Source of the DNA: Gammaproteobacteria bacterium
Lineage (GTDB): Bacteria; Pseudomonadota; Gammaproteobacteria; Steroidobacterales; GCA-2729495
Length of the DNA: 64,000 nt
Direction: 5' to 3'
Assembly: GCA_016874095.1 (NCBI GenBank)
Contig: VGVH01000009.1
Location: 36,369-100,368 of the forward strand
The number at the start of each line of letters is the position of its first letter. Within the stretch, counting starts at the first letter, position 1. Both the position numbers and the translations under genes were made by a program. The notes beneath the pieces are model-generated. The model ran no database searches and was not told the DNA's origin. It was given only the letters and a program-made list of their open reading frames with translations. This document shows positions 45,780-56,092 of this stretch, piece after piece.

Positions 45780-46346
45780 ATGGCCAGCTACAGCACGAGT
45801 GAATTCAAGTCCGGCATCAAGCTGCTGCTCGATGGCGATCCCTACGTGGTCATCGAAAACGAATTCGTAAAGCCCGGCAAGGGCCAGGCGTTCAATCGCG
45901 TTCGTGTCCGCAACCTGAAGACCGGCCGAACCGTAGAGAAGACCTTCAAATCCGGCGATACCGCAGAGGCTGCCGACGTCATGACGACGCCCATGCAGTA
46001 CCTCTACAACGATGGCGACATCTGGTATTTCATGGAGCCCGAAAATTTCGAGCAGCACGGCGCCGGGGCCCGGGCAGTAGCCGATGCCAAGATGTGGCTC
46101 AAGGAGCAGATGCTCTGCAACATCACGTTCTGGAATGGTCAGCCATTGATCGTGGAACCGCCGCCGCACGTGGAGCTCAAGATCACGCTGACTGATCCCG
46201 GCGTGCGTGGCGATACCGCAACGGGCGGCATGAAACCTGCAACGCTCGAGACTGGCGCCGTCGTGAAAGTGCCGCTGTTCATCAACGAGGGCGAGGTCAT
46301 CAAGGTGGACACCCGGACGCGGGAGTACATTTCCCGGGTGCGCTAG
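45780..46346 (+). CDS. efp: Elongation factor P
   Basis: EF-P relieves ribosome stalling at polyproline. 188 residues in three OB/KOW-like domains. The loop KPGKGQA carries Lys34, the residue that EpmA beta-lysylates in this lineage. The ATG at 45780 gives the standard [10 protein letters not shown] start. Its 3' end overlaps the convergent epmA stop by 4 bases. Confidence 0.98.
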   Translation: MASYSTSEFKSGIKLLLDGDPYVVIENEFVKPGKGQAFNRVRVRNLKTGRTVEKTFKSGDTAEAADVMTTPMQYLYNDGDIWYFMEPENFEQHGAGARAVADAKMWLKEQMLCNITFWNGQPLIVEPPPHVELKITLTDPGVRGDTATGGMKPATLETGAVVKVPLFINEGEVIKVDTRTREYISRVR

Positions 46347-47350
46347 CTTCCGGGCGGAAAACTTACCACGCGGCGGATGTTGCGTTCGCCGAGGCACGCC
46401 ATAAGCAGTCTGTCGAACCCCAGGGCGACGCCGCAGCACTCGGGCAGCCCCGCCTCCAGCGCTGCGAGCAGTTCTTCATCGAGTGGCACTGGCGATCGAC
46501 CAAGCCGGGCACGCGCGACATTGTCAGCCTCGAATCGGCGCCTTTGCTCGCTTGCACTGGCCAGCTCGTGGTAGCCGTTAGCCAGTTCGATGCCGTGCAG
46601 ATAGATTTCGAAGCGCCGTGAAACTCGCGGATCGGCCGGGTCGAGGCGGGCAAGCGCGGCCTGGCTCGCCGGAAATCGGTCCAGGATCACGAGGCCCCGA
46701 CCGGCCAGGCCCGGCTCGATGACCTCGATCATCATCAGGTCGAGCCAGGCGTCGCGTTCCTCGCCAAGCTGTGCAGCTAGTCCCGGTGCAAGCCGTTCAC
46801 CGAGCAGTCGCCTGGCGGCGGAACCGATCTGCTCCACGCTGTCCTCCAGCGGGTCGCAACCGGCGAACTCGTCAAAGACATCCCGATAACCGAGATGTAC
46901 GGCCGCAGGTGTCGTCACGCCGAGGCTGGCGGCGACCGCTGCGACGAAATCCGTCGCCTCGCTGATGAACCGATCATAGTCGTTGCCGTGCCGGTACCAC
47001 TCGACAAGGGTGAATTCGGGCAGATGTCTCAGTCCGCTCTCGCCGTCGCGATAGACCTTGCACAGCTGGAAAATGTCGGGCGCGCCCGCGGCCAGAAGCC
47101 GCTTCATGTGGTACTCAGGCGAGGTGTGCAGAAAGCAGGACACCGGTCTGGTCGTGGCGACCTGGCAGCTCAGGTTCGCGAGCTGCGGATCGCTGACCGG
47201 TGTGCTCACGAGCGTAGGGGTTTCGATCTCCAGATAGCGGTGTGACGACAGGAATTCCCGTGCGGCGGCAAGTGCCGTGGCGCGAGCGTGGAGGCGAGCT
47301 GAATCGGCAGTGGGTCGCCAGCTTGCCGGACTATCGATCGGCCTCAGCAC
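46343..47350 (-). CDS. epmA: EF-P--(R)-beta-lysine ligase EpmA (PoxA/GenX)
   Basis: EpmA is a truncated class II lysyl-tRNA synthetase homologue that attaches beta-lysine to EF-P Lys34. 335 residues; no anticodon-binding domain. Class II blocks: [47 protein letters not shown] motif 2 (landmark near 85-105) and [12 protein letters not shown] as motif 3. The GTG at 47350 is chosen: it overlaps the psd end and leaves [10 protein letters not shown] aligned with the E. coli N-terminus. Confidence 0.95.
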   Translation of the reverse strand: MLRPIDSPASWRPTADSARLHARATALAAAREFLSSHRYLEIETPTLVSTPVSDPQLANLSCQVATTRPVSCFLHTSPEYHMKRLLAAGAPDIFQLCKVYRDGESGLRHLPEFTLVEWYRHGNDYDRFISEATDFVAAVAASLGVTTPAAVHLGYRDVFDEFAGCDPLEDSVEQIGSAARRLLGERLAPGLAAQLGEERDAWLDLMMIEVIEPGLAGRGLVILDRFPASQAALARLDPADPRVSRRFEIYLHGIELANGYHELASASEQRRRFEADNVARARLGRSPVPLDEELLAALEAGLPECCGVALGFDRLLMACLGERNIRRVVSFPPGS

Positions 47351-48219
47351 CGCAGCATCCGGCCGATCTGCATACCGACGCGAACCGTCGTGCCGGCGCT
47401 GAGCCCGGCCTCCCATGCCGCGGTACCGGGCGGCAGCAGCAGGACGACAGTCGATCCCATGTTGAATTGCCCCAGTTCGCCACCGCGCTCGATCACCGGT
47501 CCGTCGTTCCCGTACTCATGGACGGAACCGGCAGGTACGCCAGGCGGCGTTGGCAGTACTGCCCCTGCCCAGGCGGTAGATATGCTACCCACGTTGAGCG
47601 CACCTACCAGTACGACGGCGAACGCTCCATACGGCCCGGCGCATTCGCAGACGAGTCGCTCGTTGCGGGCGAACAGTCCCGGTACGTGTTCCGCCGTGGC
47701 GCGGTTGACCGACCACAACTCGCCTGGCACATGCGTCATGCGCACGACCCGGCCGGCGATCGGGCTGTGGACGCGGTGATAGTTCCAGGGGGCCAGGTAG
47801 ATCGTCGCAAACGAGCCGCCGCGAAAACTCGCCGCGACCGCCGGGTCGCCGAGCAGGGCAGCCGCACTGTAGTACTGGCCCTTGACCTGGAGAATCGAGT
47901 CGCCGTCCAGCGTGCCGATCTGCTGAATCGTGCCGTCCGCCGGCGAGACCACTGCGCTATCGTCCGCGGCTACCGGGCGTGCGCCGGAACGCAGGCGTCG
48001 GGTGAAAAATGCATTGAAGCTGGCGTAGCCGGCAGGCACGGCAGCATCCGCCTCACTCACATCGACGCCGTACAGGCGGATGAAACCGCTGATGAGCCGG
48101 TCCTTAAGCCAGCGGCTCTCGCAGCGCGTGACGCGATGGATCAGCCTGGCCAGCATCCTGGCCGGCAGCAATCTCTGGAATTCGACGAAGAGACGGGACC
48201 CGAAGCTGCCTGGAGACAT
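47344..48219 (-). CDS. psd: Phosphatidylserine decarboxylase proenzyme
   Basis: Psd makes phosphatidylethanolamine at the inner membrane. 291 residues from the ATG at 48219. The self-cleavage site is present as MGSTVVLLL, where the Ser becomes the pyruvoyl group. Other blocks are YASFNAFFTR, SPADGTIQQIG and YHRVHSPIAG. It shares 7 bases with epmA downstream, so the two are one operon. It is divergent from prmB across 66 bases. Confidence 0.97.
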   Translation of the reverse strand: MSPGSFGSRLFVEFQRLLPARMLARLIHRVTRCESRWLKDRLISGFIRLYGVDVSEADAAVPAGYASFNAFFTRRLRSGARPVAADDSAVVSPADGTIQQIGTLDGDSILQVKGQYYSAAALLGDPAVAASFRGGSFATIYLAPWNYHRVHSPIAGRVVRMTHVPGELWSVNRATAEHVPGLFARNERLVCECAGPYGAFAVVLVGALNVGSISTAWAGAVLPTPPGVPAGSVHEYGNDGPVIERGGELGQFNMGSTVVLLLPPGTAAWEAGLSAGTTVRVGMQIGRMLRC

Positions 48220-48285
48220 GTGAAGAGCTACACTGTGGAGCCGCGATTCTACACAGCCTGCCTGCGCTGCATTCGGCCGCAAGTG

Positions 48286-49206
48286 ATGAGCAGAGAGCCG
48301 GTAATTCGGGGCGCGTCCGCCCTGGAGCTGATCGACTGGGCCGAGCAGGAGTTTGCCCGGGCCGGGATCCTCTGCGCGCAGGGCACAGCAAGTGACCGCG
48401 ACGAGGCTGCCGCCATCGTCTACCACGTACTCAGGCTCGATCACAACGATCCGCTGGCGCTGGCGACACATGCCGACCCGCAGGCCGAAGGTGTCTGCCG
48501 GGACCTGGTTCGCCGGCGAATCGCCGAGCGCATCCCGTCAGCTTACCTGCTGGGCGAAGCATGGTTTGCCGGCCTGCCGTTTACGGTTGATCAGCGGGTT
48601 CTCCTCCCACGCTCGCCGTTCGCGGAATTGGTGCTGGAGCGATTCGAGCCGTGGTTCTCGGCAGGCAACGTCAGTCGCATCCTGGAAATCGGCACGGGCA
48701 GCGGATGCATAGCCGTGGCACTGGCGCTGGCGTTCCCGGGTGCCGAGCTGATCGCCACCGATATCTCCGCCGATGCGCTCGATGTGGCACGGATGAACGC
48801 TGCGCGCCACGGAGTCCTCGACCGCATCACCCTGCATCGTGGCGACCTTTACGAAGGAATCGACGGCCGGTTCGATCTCATCGTCAGCAATCCGCCTTAC
48901 GTGCCCGAGGGAGATCTGGTCGGGATGCCCCGAGAATTCGCATGGGAGCCGCGCCTTGCCCTCGTGGCCGGCGCCGATGGCCTGGATTTCGTCAGGCAGA
49001 TCGTGCTCGGTGCCCGGCCGCGACTGGCTCAAGGCGGGTGGCTCGCCATCGAAGTTGGCGGCGGTGCCAGGGCACTCGAGGCTGCGTTTCCGGGCGTGCC
49101 GTTTCTCTGGCCCGAACTTGCCGACGGTGCGGATGGCATAGCGCTGGTGGCGGTCGATGACCTGCCGCGCCACAATGCCCCCGCCGGGCGCCCAGAGTCC
49201 GGGTGA
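48286..49206 (+). CDS. prmB: Ribosomal protein L3 glutamine methyltransferase PrmB
   Basis: PrmB N5-methylates a Gln of ribosomal protein L3. 306 residues with a class I SAM fold: [17 protein letters not shown] loop, and the NPPYV catalytic motif that binds the target glutamine. [11 protein letters not shown] distinguishes PrmB from PrmC. The frame is open far upstream on the antisense of psd, but ATG 48286 gives the family N-terminus. aroC follows directly. Confidence 0.94.
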   Translation: MSREPVIRGASALELIDWAEQEFARAGILCAQGTASDRDEAAAIVYHVLRLDHNDPLALATHADPQAEGVCRDLVRRRIAERIPSAYLLGEAWFAGLPFTVDQRVLLPRSPFAELVLERFEPWFSAGNVSRILEIGTGSGCIAVALALAFPGAELIATDISADALDVARMNAARHGVLDRITLHRGDLYEGIDGRFDLIVSNPPYVPEGDLVGMPREFAWEPRLALVAGADGLDFVRQIVLGARPRLAQGGWLAIEVGGGARALEAAFPGVPFLWPELADGADGIALVAVDDLPRHNAPAGRPESG

Positions 49207-49214
49207 GACCACGC

Positions 49215-50318
49215 ATGGCTGGCAACACGATCGGCAGGATGTTTTCCGTGACGACTTTCGGCGAGAGCCACGGGCCTGCGCTGGGATGCATCGTCGACGG
49301 CTGTCCCCCTGGCATGGCGCTCGCCGAAGCCGACCTGCAGCATGATCTGGACCGCCGTCGGCCCGGTACCTCCAGGCACACGACCCAGCGTCGCGAACTG
49401 GACGCGGTGCGCATCCTGTCGGGGGTTTTCGACGGCGTGACGACCGGTACTCCGATCGGCCTGGTCATCGAGAACATCGACCAGCGCTCGCGTGACTACG
49501 CCGACATCCGCGACAAATTCCGCCCGGGTCACGCTGATTACACCTACGAGCAGAAATACGGGCTGCGGGACTACCGGGGCGGCGGCCGCTCTTCTGCACG
49601 CGAGACTGCTGCGCGTGTCGCAGCGGGCGCGATCGCGCGCAAGTACCTCGCAGAGAGGCTGGGTGTGCGCATTCGTGCTTACCTGGCCCAGATCGGTCCA
49701 TTGAAGCTTGATCTTGTCGATCCGACGGCCGTCGACGCAAACCCTTTTTTCTGCGCGGATCCGTCGCGTGTTTCCGAACTGGAGGCGTACATGGACGGCC
49801 TGCGCCAGACAGGGGACTCTGTCGGTGCGCGCATCAATGTGATCGCTGAGGCTGTACCGCCTGGCCTCGGCGAGCCGGTATTCGACCGGCTCGACGCCGA
49901 CATTGCCGCGGCGATGATGGGCATCAACGCGGTCAAGGGCGTGGAGATCGGAGACGGCTTTGCCGTGGTCGAGCAGAAAGGGTCCGAGCATCGGGATGAA
50001 ATCACCCCGGAGGGATTCGTGAAGAATTCCGCCGGCGGTACTCTTGGGGGTATCTCTTCCGGACAGCAACTGCGGGTCAGCATTGCCCTGAAGCCGACGT
50101 CGAGCATCCGGTTGCCGGGGCGTACGATAGATCGCAGGGGTGATGCGACGAGTATCGTTACGACCGGTCGCCATGATCCCTGCGTGGGCCTGCGAGCCGC
50201 TCCGATTGCCGAGGCGATGCTCGCGATTGTGCTCATGGATCACTACCTGCGCCACCGCGCCCAGAACGCTGACGTGGTGTCGGGCGTGCCGGTAGTGCCC
50301 GCACAGGCCGGCGATTGA
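49215..50318 (+). CDS. aroC: Chorismate synthase AroC
   Basis: AroC makes chorismate from EPSP using reduced FMN. 367 residues starting [20 protein letters not shown], as in E. coli. Other blocks: [24 protein letters not shown] signature (landmark near 125-140) and [21 protein letters not shown] at 49203 overlapping the prmB stop is a less likely start. A weak hairpin (50318-50336) follows without a clear U tract. Confidence 0.97.
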   Translation: MAGNTIGRMFSVTTFGESHGPALGCIVDGCPPGMALAEADLQHDLDRRRPGTSRHTTQRRELDAVRILSGVFDGVTTGTPIGLVIENIDQRSRDYADIRDKFRPGHADYTYEQKYGLRDYRGGGRSSARETAARVAAGAIARKYLAERLGVRIRAYLAQIGPLKLDLVDPTAVDANPFFCADPSRVSELEAYMDGLRQTGDSVGARINVIAEAVPPGLGEPVFDRLDADIAAAMMGINAVKGVEIGDGFAVVEQKGSEHRDEITPEGFVKNSAGGTLGGISSGQQLRVSIALKPTSSIRLPGRTIDRRGDATSIVTTGRHDPCVGLRAAPIAEAMLAIVLMDHYLRHRAQNADVVSGVPVVPAQAGD

Positions 50319-50359
50319 CCGGCGCGCGAGGCCGGTTTCGCTGAGCAGGATTTTTGGGC

Positions 50360-50365
50360 TATAGT
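50360..50365 (+). promoter_or_regulatory. -10 element upstream of fimV
   Basis: TATAGT lies about 92 bases before the fimV start in the 139-base aroC-fimV gap. No good -35 was seen, so it is only a candidate. Confidence 0.35.
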
Positions 50366-50457
50366 GACCACGGCTTTTCAGGGGTTTACGAGCCATTCGT
50401 GCGCCATCCGTTCTGTGGGCACCGACGGGTGGCCTGGGCGGCTCATTGCGGGGTCCG

Positions 50458-53103
50458 ATGATGTCACGAATACCCTCCTCAGCTGGCGTGGCGCTGGTGG
50501 GGCTGCTCCCGGCGTGTGCAGCGGCGCTCGGTCTCGGCGAGGTTCAGTCAAAGTCCTTCCTCAACCAGCCCTTCAGCGCTGAAATCCCGATCTCGACTGA
50601 TTTCCCTGGCGAACTCGCCGGGTTCTCCATCAGCCTCGCGCCGCCGGAGACCTTCGACCAGTACGGTCTGCCGCGACCGTCTTTCCTGAACTATTTTTCT
50701 TTCACCGTAGTGCCCACTGCTCAGGGCGGCATGCTGCGAATCACCTCGGCGACGCCAATCGTCGAGCCGTTCGTCACGCTCTTGATCGAGGCGCGCTGGC
50801 CCCAGGGGCGATTGCTGCGCGAGTACACGGTTCTGCTCGACCCGCCTTCGTTCGCCGCCGCATCGGCTGTTGAGTCCCGGGTCGAGATCGGGCGTCCGGC
50901 CAGCGCGCAGCCAGAGTCGTCGTCCGACACGACCGAGGCCACTGGCAGCCCCGCCGATGGCATGCACCGTGTCGCCCGCAAAGAGACACTCTGGGGAATC
51001 GCTGATCGTTACCGAACGGGCGGTGACATCAATCAGATGATGATGGCGATCTATCGGGCCAATCCCGACGCCTTCGCGGGCAATATCAATCGCTTGTCCG
51101 CCGGTGCGCTGTTGCGGATTCCGGGAGCCGCGGAGGTGGGTCAGGTTGCAGCGGATGCAGCCGGGAGCGAAGTGCGCCGGCAGACGAATGACTGGGCTGC
51201 ATCATCGGCTGCGGCGACCACAGCGCGGCTGGAACTGGTGCCGCCGCCGGAAACCGTGGTCCCCGTGCCTCCTGCAACAGGCGCACAGACTGGCGGTGGG
51301 GCAGCTGACGACGAAGCTCGCCGGCTGCTGGCGGTCAAGGACGCCGAACTACAGGCGCTGCGGCAGCGGGTTGCCGACCTCGAGAGGCAGGCTGGCAACG
51401 ATGTGGCGGTCGAAGATCTGACCCCGCCGCCGCTCGCAGAAGAGCCCCCGGTGGCCGCGGAAGCGCCTGGCGAGGACGTTACCAAGGCGCCGGTCGAGGC
51501 AGAACCCCCGGCAGCCCGCGTGGACGCCGAGCCGGCGCGCGCGCAGCAGCGGCAGTCCGAAGATACGGGCATCGTCGGGACCATCACCTCGCTGCTCGGC
51601 AATCTCTGGTTGTGGATTTCGGCCGCTGTCGTGGTGGTCGCGGCACTGCTCTTTGCACGCCGCCGCAGCGCTGACGAGGATGCACGGGAGTGGAAGCCCA
51701 CGCCGCGGCAGGCAGCCGCGGAGCAGTCGGCAGCCATTGCGGCGGCCACCGGCGGCAATATCGTTCTGGAGGAGACGTGGCGGGCGCAGACTGATGGATT
51801 CGAGCGCCCTGCGGGGCGGGGCGACCAAGAACTGCCGCTGGAGCGGACCATCAGCACTGATGGCCCGGTCAATCTCGACCAGTCCGATCCGCTGGCAGAA
51901 GCAGATTTTCACATGGCTTATGGTCTCTACGACCAGTCGGCGGATCTGCTTTCGGCAGCGATAAGCCGCGAGCCCGCGCGGCGCGACCTGCAGATGAAGC
52001 TGATGGATGTGCACTTCGTCTGGGAGAATCGCGACAGCTTCATCAAGGAAGCGCGAGCCTTGCGTGATCGCATCGGCAACGACGCCGATGCAGACTGGAA
52101 GCGCGTGCTGATCATGGGCAAGCAGTTGTGTCCCGACGAGGCGCTGTTCGCCGGCGGTGCCAGCACGGTAGCCGAGGACATGGACCTCGCCCTGACCGCC
52201 GCCGGCGGTGGAACCGTGGACTTGCCGATTGCCGGGGGCAGCGATGGCGGTCTCGATTTCGACCTCGGCGCCGACGAGACTGACGCCAACGCGCCGACCC
52301 AGCTCGCCGAGCGGCGCTGGTCGAATGCGCCAACGCAGGAAGTGCCGACGAAAGAGCTGCCCCGCGTGGATTCAGCGTCCACGATGGAGACGCCGACGAT
52401 CGAGAGCCGTGCCTACCGCTCTTCGACGACCATGGAAATGCCCACGATCAAAGCGCAGACGCTGGGAGCACGGGGTTCCGATACCGGGCGTACGACGAAG
52501 ATGCGGATTGCGGCGGAGGGGGCTGGCGAAGATCGCGGCGATCAGACGGCCGAAATCGATCTAGAGGAACTCGGCCTGGATCTTGCCGGTCTCGACGATG
52601 CGGCTAAGGACATGGCGACCGGCCTGCTGAACGTGTTGACGGATGATGACTCGCCCGTCGATTTCGATCTGGACCTGAGTGGCGAGGACCTCGACGGCGG
52701 GCTGCATGCCACCAATGACATGGACCGCAGACCGGAGTTGCACAACATCGTGCGCGCGATGGGTCGCGACGACAGCAAGCGTGGCAAGGATACGGTCGGC
52801 CAGCCGGGCCTGGCCGGCTCGGGCGACACCCGCAGCAGCCCGGCTCTTTCCGGCGGCCCACTGGACATCGAAATTGGCGATCTGGACGGCGGAGGCGATC
52901 TCACGGCAACGGGATTGCGCTCGCTTCGTCGCCCGGAAGACCCCACGATGACCGAGGTCGGTACCAAGCTCGATCTGGCCCGTGCCTATGTAGACATGGG
53001 CGATCCGGAAAATGCGCGAAGCATCCTGAACGAGGTACTGGAAGAGGGTGATCCTTCGCAACAGCAGGAAGCCCGCCACCTGATGGATCAGTTGCGCGGC
53101 TGA
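50458..53103 (+). CDS. fimV: FimV-like pilus/polar-hub protein
   Basis: FimV organises type IV pili, twitching and polar localisation. About 881 residues from the ATG at 50458. Order: signal peptide, FimV N-terminal beta domain (SKSFLNQPFSAEIPI region, 25-130), LysM (about 170-220; GMHRVARKETLWGIADRY), a Glu/Pro/Ala-rich linker, one membrane helix (about 385-405), a long acidic cytoplasmic region with repeated METPTI/MEMPTI-type units, and a C-terminal FimV TPR-like domain (LDLARAYVDMGDPENARSIL). It lies between aroC and truA. Confidence 0.92.
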   Translation: MMSRIPSSAGVALVGLLPACAAALGLGEVQSKSFLNQPFSAEIPISTDFPGELAGFSISLAPPETFDQYGLPRPSFLNYFSFTVVPTAQGGMLRITSATPIVEPFVTLLIEARWPQGRLLREYTVLLDPPSFAAASAVESRVEIGRPASAQPESSSDTTEATGSPADGMHRVARKETLWGIADRYRTGGDINQMMMAIYRANPDAFAGNINRLSAGALLRIPGAAEVGQVAADAAGSEVRRQTNDWAASSAAATTARLELVPPPETVVPVPPATGAQTGGGAADDEARRLLAVKDAELQALRQRVADLERQAGNDVAVEDLTPPPLAEEPPVAAEAPGEDVTKAPVEAEPPAARVDAEPARAQQRQSEDTGIVGTITSLLGNLWLWISAAVVVVAALLFARRRSADEDAREWKPTPRQAAAEQSAAIAAATGGNIVLEETWRAQTDGFERPAGRGDQELPLERTISTDGPVNLDQSDPLAEADFHMAYGLYDQSADLLSAAISREPARRDLQMKLMDVHFVWENRDSFIKEARALRDRIGNDADADWKRVLIMGKQLCPDEALFAGGASTVAEDMDLALTAAGGGTVDLPIAGGSDGGLDFDLGADETDANAPTQLAERRWSNAPTQEVPTKELPRVDSASTMETPTIESRAYRSSTTMEMPTIKAQTLGARGSDTGRTTKMRIAAEGAGEDRGDQTAEIDLEELGLDLAGLDDAAKDMATGLLNVLTDDDSPVDFDLDLSGEDLDGGLHATNDMDRRPELHNIVRAMGRDDSKRGKDTVGQPGLAGSGDTRSSPALSGGPLDIEIGDLDGGGDLTATGLRSLRRPEDPTMTEVGTKLDLARAYVDMGDPENARSILNEVLEEGDPSQQQEARHLMDQLRG

Positions 53104-53108
53104 GTCGT

Positions 53109-53900
53109 GTGCCGCGCATTGCGATCGGGATCGAGTACGAAGGCACCCGCTATTGCGGCTGGCAGCGCCAGGAGCACGCACTCTCGATCCAGCAAGTGCT
53201 GGAAGAGGCTGTATCACGCGTTGCAGACGAGCCCGTCATCGTCAACGTGGCAGGGCGCACGGACGCCGGCGTGCACGCGGCCGGCCAGGTTGCCCATTTC
53301 GACACGGCTGCCACGCGCGATCCGCGGTCCTGGCTACTCGGGGTCAACAGTAATCTTCCGCACGATGTAAGCGTCAGCTGGGCGCGAGAAGTTGCTCCGG
53401 CATTCGACGCCCGTTACTCTGCGGTTGCCCGCACCTACGAGTACCTGGTCCTGAACCGGCCGGCTCGATCTGCCCTGTGGGCCGGGCGCGCCTGGTGGCT
53501 GCACGGATCGCTCGACGTGGAAGCGATGAGGGTCGCGTCGCGCTGCCTCATCGGCGAGCACGATTTCAGCGCGTTCCGTGCGGTACTGTGCCAAGCCAGA
53601 TCGCCCATGCGCAGAATCGAGTTCCTCGACATCAAGCGCTCGGGGCCGTTCGTGCGCTTCACGGTGCGGGCAAACGCGTTTCTGCACCACATGGTGCGTA
53701 ATCTGGTGGGCTCACTCATTCGCGTCGCCCGTGGCGAAGTGCCACCGGAGTGGATCCATCAGGTGCTTGTCGGCAGGGATCGCCGGGCTGCCGGGATGAC
53801 GGCGCCGCCTGCAGGCCTGTCGCTCGTGCGTGTCCACTACCCGCAGTCGTGGGACATCCCGCCACCGGACCAGTGGCCCGCGGGCGACGGTGATCTGTAG
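53109..53900 (+). CDS. truA: tRNA pseudouridine synthase A
   Basis: TruA makes pseudouridine at tRNA positions 38-40. 263 residues from a GTG. The catalytic Asp52 is in GRTDAGVHAAGQ. Other blocks: ARTYEYLVLNR, GEHDFSAFRA and FLHHMVRNLVGSL. It starts 5 bases after fimV. In Pseudomonas and Xanthomonas relatives trpF-trpB-trpA come next; here accD follows directly. Confidence 0.97.
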   Translation: MPRIAIGIEYEGTRYCGWQRQEHALSIQQVLEEAVSRVADEPVIVNVAGRTDAGVHAAGQVAHFDTAATRDPRSWLLGVNSNLPHDVSVSWAREVAPAFDARYSAVARTYEYLVLNRPARSALWAGRAWWLHGSLDVEAMRVASRCLIGEHDFSAFRAVLCQARSPMRRIEFLDIKRSGPFVRFTVRANAFLHHMVRNLVGSLIRVARGEVPPEWIHQVLVGRDRRAAGMTAPPAGLSLVRVHYPQSWDIPPPDQWPAGDGDL

Positions 53901-53927
53901 GCGCCAGTTGATTATGATGCCAGCTAC

Positions 53928-54791
53928 ATGACCTGGTTCGAAAAGCTGATGCCGTCGCGGATCACGACGGAACGCAAGTCGCGTTCGGTCCCCGAGGGCA
54001 TCTGGATCAAGTGCCCTGAATGCGGCGCCCAGCTCTACCGGGCCGAGCTCGAACGAAATCTTTTCGTTTGCCCGAAATGCGACCACCACATGCGCCTGTC
54101 CGCGCGCAGTCGCCTCGAAGTATTCCTCGACCAGGATTCCGGCAGGGAGATTGCCGAGCGCCTCGCGCCCCAGGATCCGCTCAAATTCAAGGATAGCAAG
54201 CGCTACCGTGACCGGGTCACGCAGGCGCAGAAGGAGACCGGCGAAAACGATGCGCTGGTCGCCATGACCGGCCTCCTGAAGGGACAGCCGGTTGTGGCTT
54301 CGGCGTTTGAATTCCGGTTCATGGGTGGTTCGATGGGCTCCGTCGTGGGCGAGAAGTTTGCCAGGGCCGCTGCCTACAGCCGCGATAACCGGATGCCGCT
54401 GGTCAATTTTTCCGCAAGCGGCGGTGCGCGCATGCAGGAGGCGTTGTTCTCGCTGCTGCAGATGGCGAAGACTAGCGCCGTGCTGGCGACTCTTTCCGAG
54501 GCGCGGGTTCCCTTCGTTTCGGTCCTCACGGACCCGACCACCGGGGGAGTTTCCGCCAGCCTCGGGATGCTCGGTGACGTCAATATCGCCGAACCGAAAG
54601 CACTGATCGGTTTCGCTGGTCCACGCGTGATTCAGCAGACGGTGAGGGAGACCCTGCCTGAGGGTTTCCAGCGCAGCGAGTTTCTGCTCGAGCATGGGGC
54701 GATCGACATGATCGTCGATCGTCGGCGCATGCGCGATGAGATTGCGGCGCTGCTCGCGAAGCTGATGAAACGTCCTGCGCCGGACGCCTGA
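53928..54791 (+). CDS. accD: Acetyl-CoA carboxylase carboxyltransferase subunit beta
   Basis: AccD with AccA transfers CO2 from biotin to acetyl-CoA in fatty acid synthesis. 287 residues. The N-terminal zinc finger is complete (CPECGAQL and CPKCDHHM), followed by the crotonase-like carboxyltransferase fold with [14 protein letters not shown] and [18 protein letters not shown]. Its TGA overlaps the folC ATG by one base. Confidence 0.97.
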   Translation: MTWFEKLMPSRITTERKSRSVPEGIWIKCPECGAQLYRAELERNLFVCPKCDHHMRLSARSRLEVFLDQDSGREIAERLAPQDPLKFKDSKRYRDRVTQAQKETGENDALVAMTGLLKGQPVVASAFEFRFMGGSMGSVVGEKFARAAAYSRDNRMPLVNFSASGGARMQEALFSLLQMAKTSAVLATLSEARVPFVSVLTDPTTGGVSASLGMLGDVNIAEPKALIGFAGPRVIQQTVRETLPEGFQRSEFLLEHGAIDMIVDRRRMRDEIAALLAKLMKRPAPDA

Positions 54792-56065
54792 TGTCGCGCT
54801 CGGCTGGCCGGTCGCTGGCCGAATGGCTTGCGTGGCAGGAATCCCTGCATCCGAGATGGATGGAGCTTTCGCTGGATCGCGTCCGTACGGTCGCGAGCCG
54901 ACTTGACCTGCGCCCCCCGCAGGGCGGTGTCATCACTGTCGGTGGCACCAACGGCAAGGGTTCCACGGTCGCGCTGCTCGAGCACATCCTCGCCGGCCAG
55001 GGGCGCAGGGTTGCTGCTTACACCTCACCCCACCTGGTGCGATACAACGAGCGTGTACGCGTCGATAGGCAGGAGGTAGCGGACGACGAACTGTGCCTTG
55101 CGTTCGCGGCGGTCGAGGAGGCGCGAGGCGACGTGCAGCTGACATTCTTCGAGTTCGGAACGCTGGCGGCACTTGTGCATTTCACACGCTGCGGTTGCGA
55201 TTACTGGGCTCTCGAAGTCGGGCTCGGCGGTCGGTTGGACGCGGTAAACCTCATCGATGCGGACGCGGCGATCGTTACGACGGTTGATCTCGATCACCAG
55301 GAATACCTCGGCAATGACGTCGAATCCATAGCCGCTGAGAAGGCTGGAATTTTCCGCCGCGACCGGATAGCCGTGTACGGCGACTGGCCTGCACCCGCCA
55401 GCCTGAAGGCGGCTGCGGCTGCTGTTGGTGCGTCATTGAGCCGCCTCGGCGTCGATTTCGACTTTTCCCCGGACCGGCCGTACTGGCGGTGGCGGGGCGC
55501 ACATGCCCGGTTGGAGGGCTTGCACTGGCCGCCCGGTGGTGCGCTTGCGCAGCTGCGCAATGCGGGCGCTGCCTTCGCCGCCCTGGAGCGGTTGGACCCG
55601 CGGCTGCTCGGCAACACTGACGTCCTGAATGCCGCGATTCTCGGTTCCAGGCCACCCGGAAGGTTTCAGCAGGTCCTGCGCGAGCACGAGTGGATTCTCG
55701 ACGTTGCGCACAACCCGCAATCCGTCGCCGTGCTCTCCGCGCAACTGGCATCGCTGCCGCCGACAGCGGATTGCACGATCGTGCTCGGAATATTCGCCGA
55801 CAAGGATCTGGCCGCGTTTCCCCGGGAGCTGGCCCATCTCGTGCGGCGCTGGATCTGCTGCAGGGTTACCGATCCGCGTGCCCGAGACGCCGAGTCCATC
55901 GCCATGCTGCTTCGGGCCAGTGGCTGTGAGGTCGTGGCCGCCTGCGACGGACCGGAATCGGCGTTGCGCGAGGCCGCGCGCGTAACCGAGCGTGGCGGAA
56001 GGATCATAGTCTGCGGCTCGTTTCGCATGGTCGGCCCCGCACTCCACTGGCTTGGAATATACTGA
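54791..56065 (+). CDS. folC: Folylpolyglutamate / dihydrofolate synthase FolC
   Basis: FolC adds glutamates to folate and makes dihydrofolate. 424 residues. The Mur-ligase-like P-loop is GGTNGKGST. Other blocks are TSPHLVRYNERVR, DYWALEVGLGGRLDAVN and DVAHNPQSV. It is coupled to accD and followed by the SPOR protein. Confidence 0.96.
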   Translation: MSRSAGRSLAEWLAWQESLHPRWMELSLDRVRTVASRLDLRPPQGGVITVGGTNGKGSTVALLEHILAGQGRRVAAYTSPHLVRYNERVRVDRQEVADDELCLAFAAVEEARGDVQLTFFEFGTLAALVHFTRCGCDYWALEVGLGGRLDAVNLIDADAAIVTTVDLDHQEYLGNDVESIAAEKAGIFRRDRIAVYGDWPAPASLKAAAAAVGASLSRLGVDFDFSPDRPYWRWRGAHARLEGLHWPPGGALAQLRNAGAAFAALERLDPRLLGNTDVLNAAILGSRPPGRFQQVLREHEWILDVAHNPQSVAVLSAQLASLPPTADCTIVLGIFADKDLAAFPRELAHLVRRWICCRVTDPRARDAESIAMLLRASGCEVVAACDGPESALREAARVTERGGRIIVCGSFRMVGPALHWLGIY

Positions 56066-56092
56066 AAACGAAGGATCCCCCGGGCGGCGCGC

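Noticed and set aside
50318..50336. Hairpin after aroC considered as a terminator
   Set aside because: Only a 6-bp stem (ACCGGC / GCCGGT) with no adjacent U tract.
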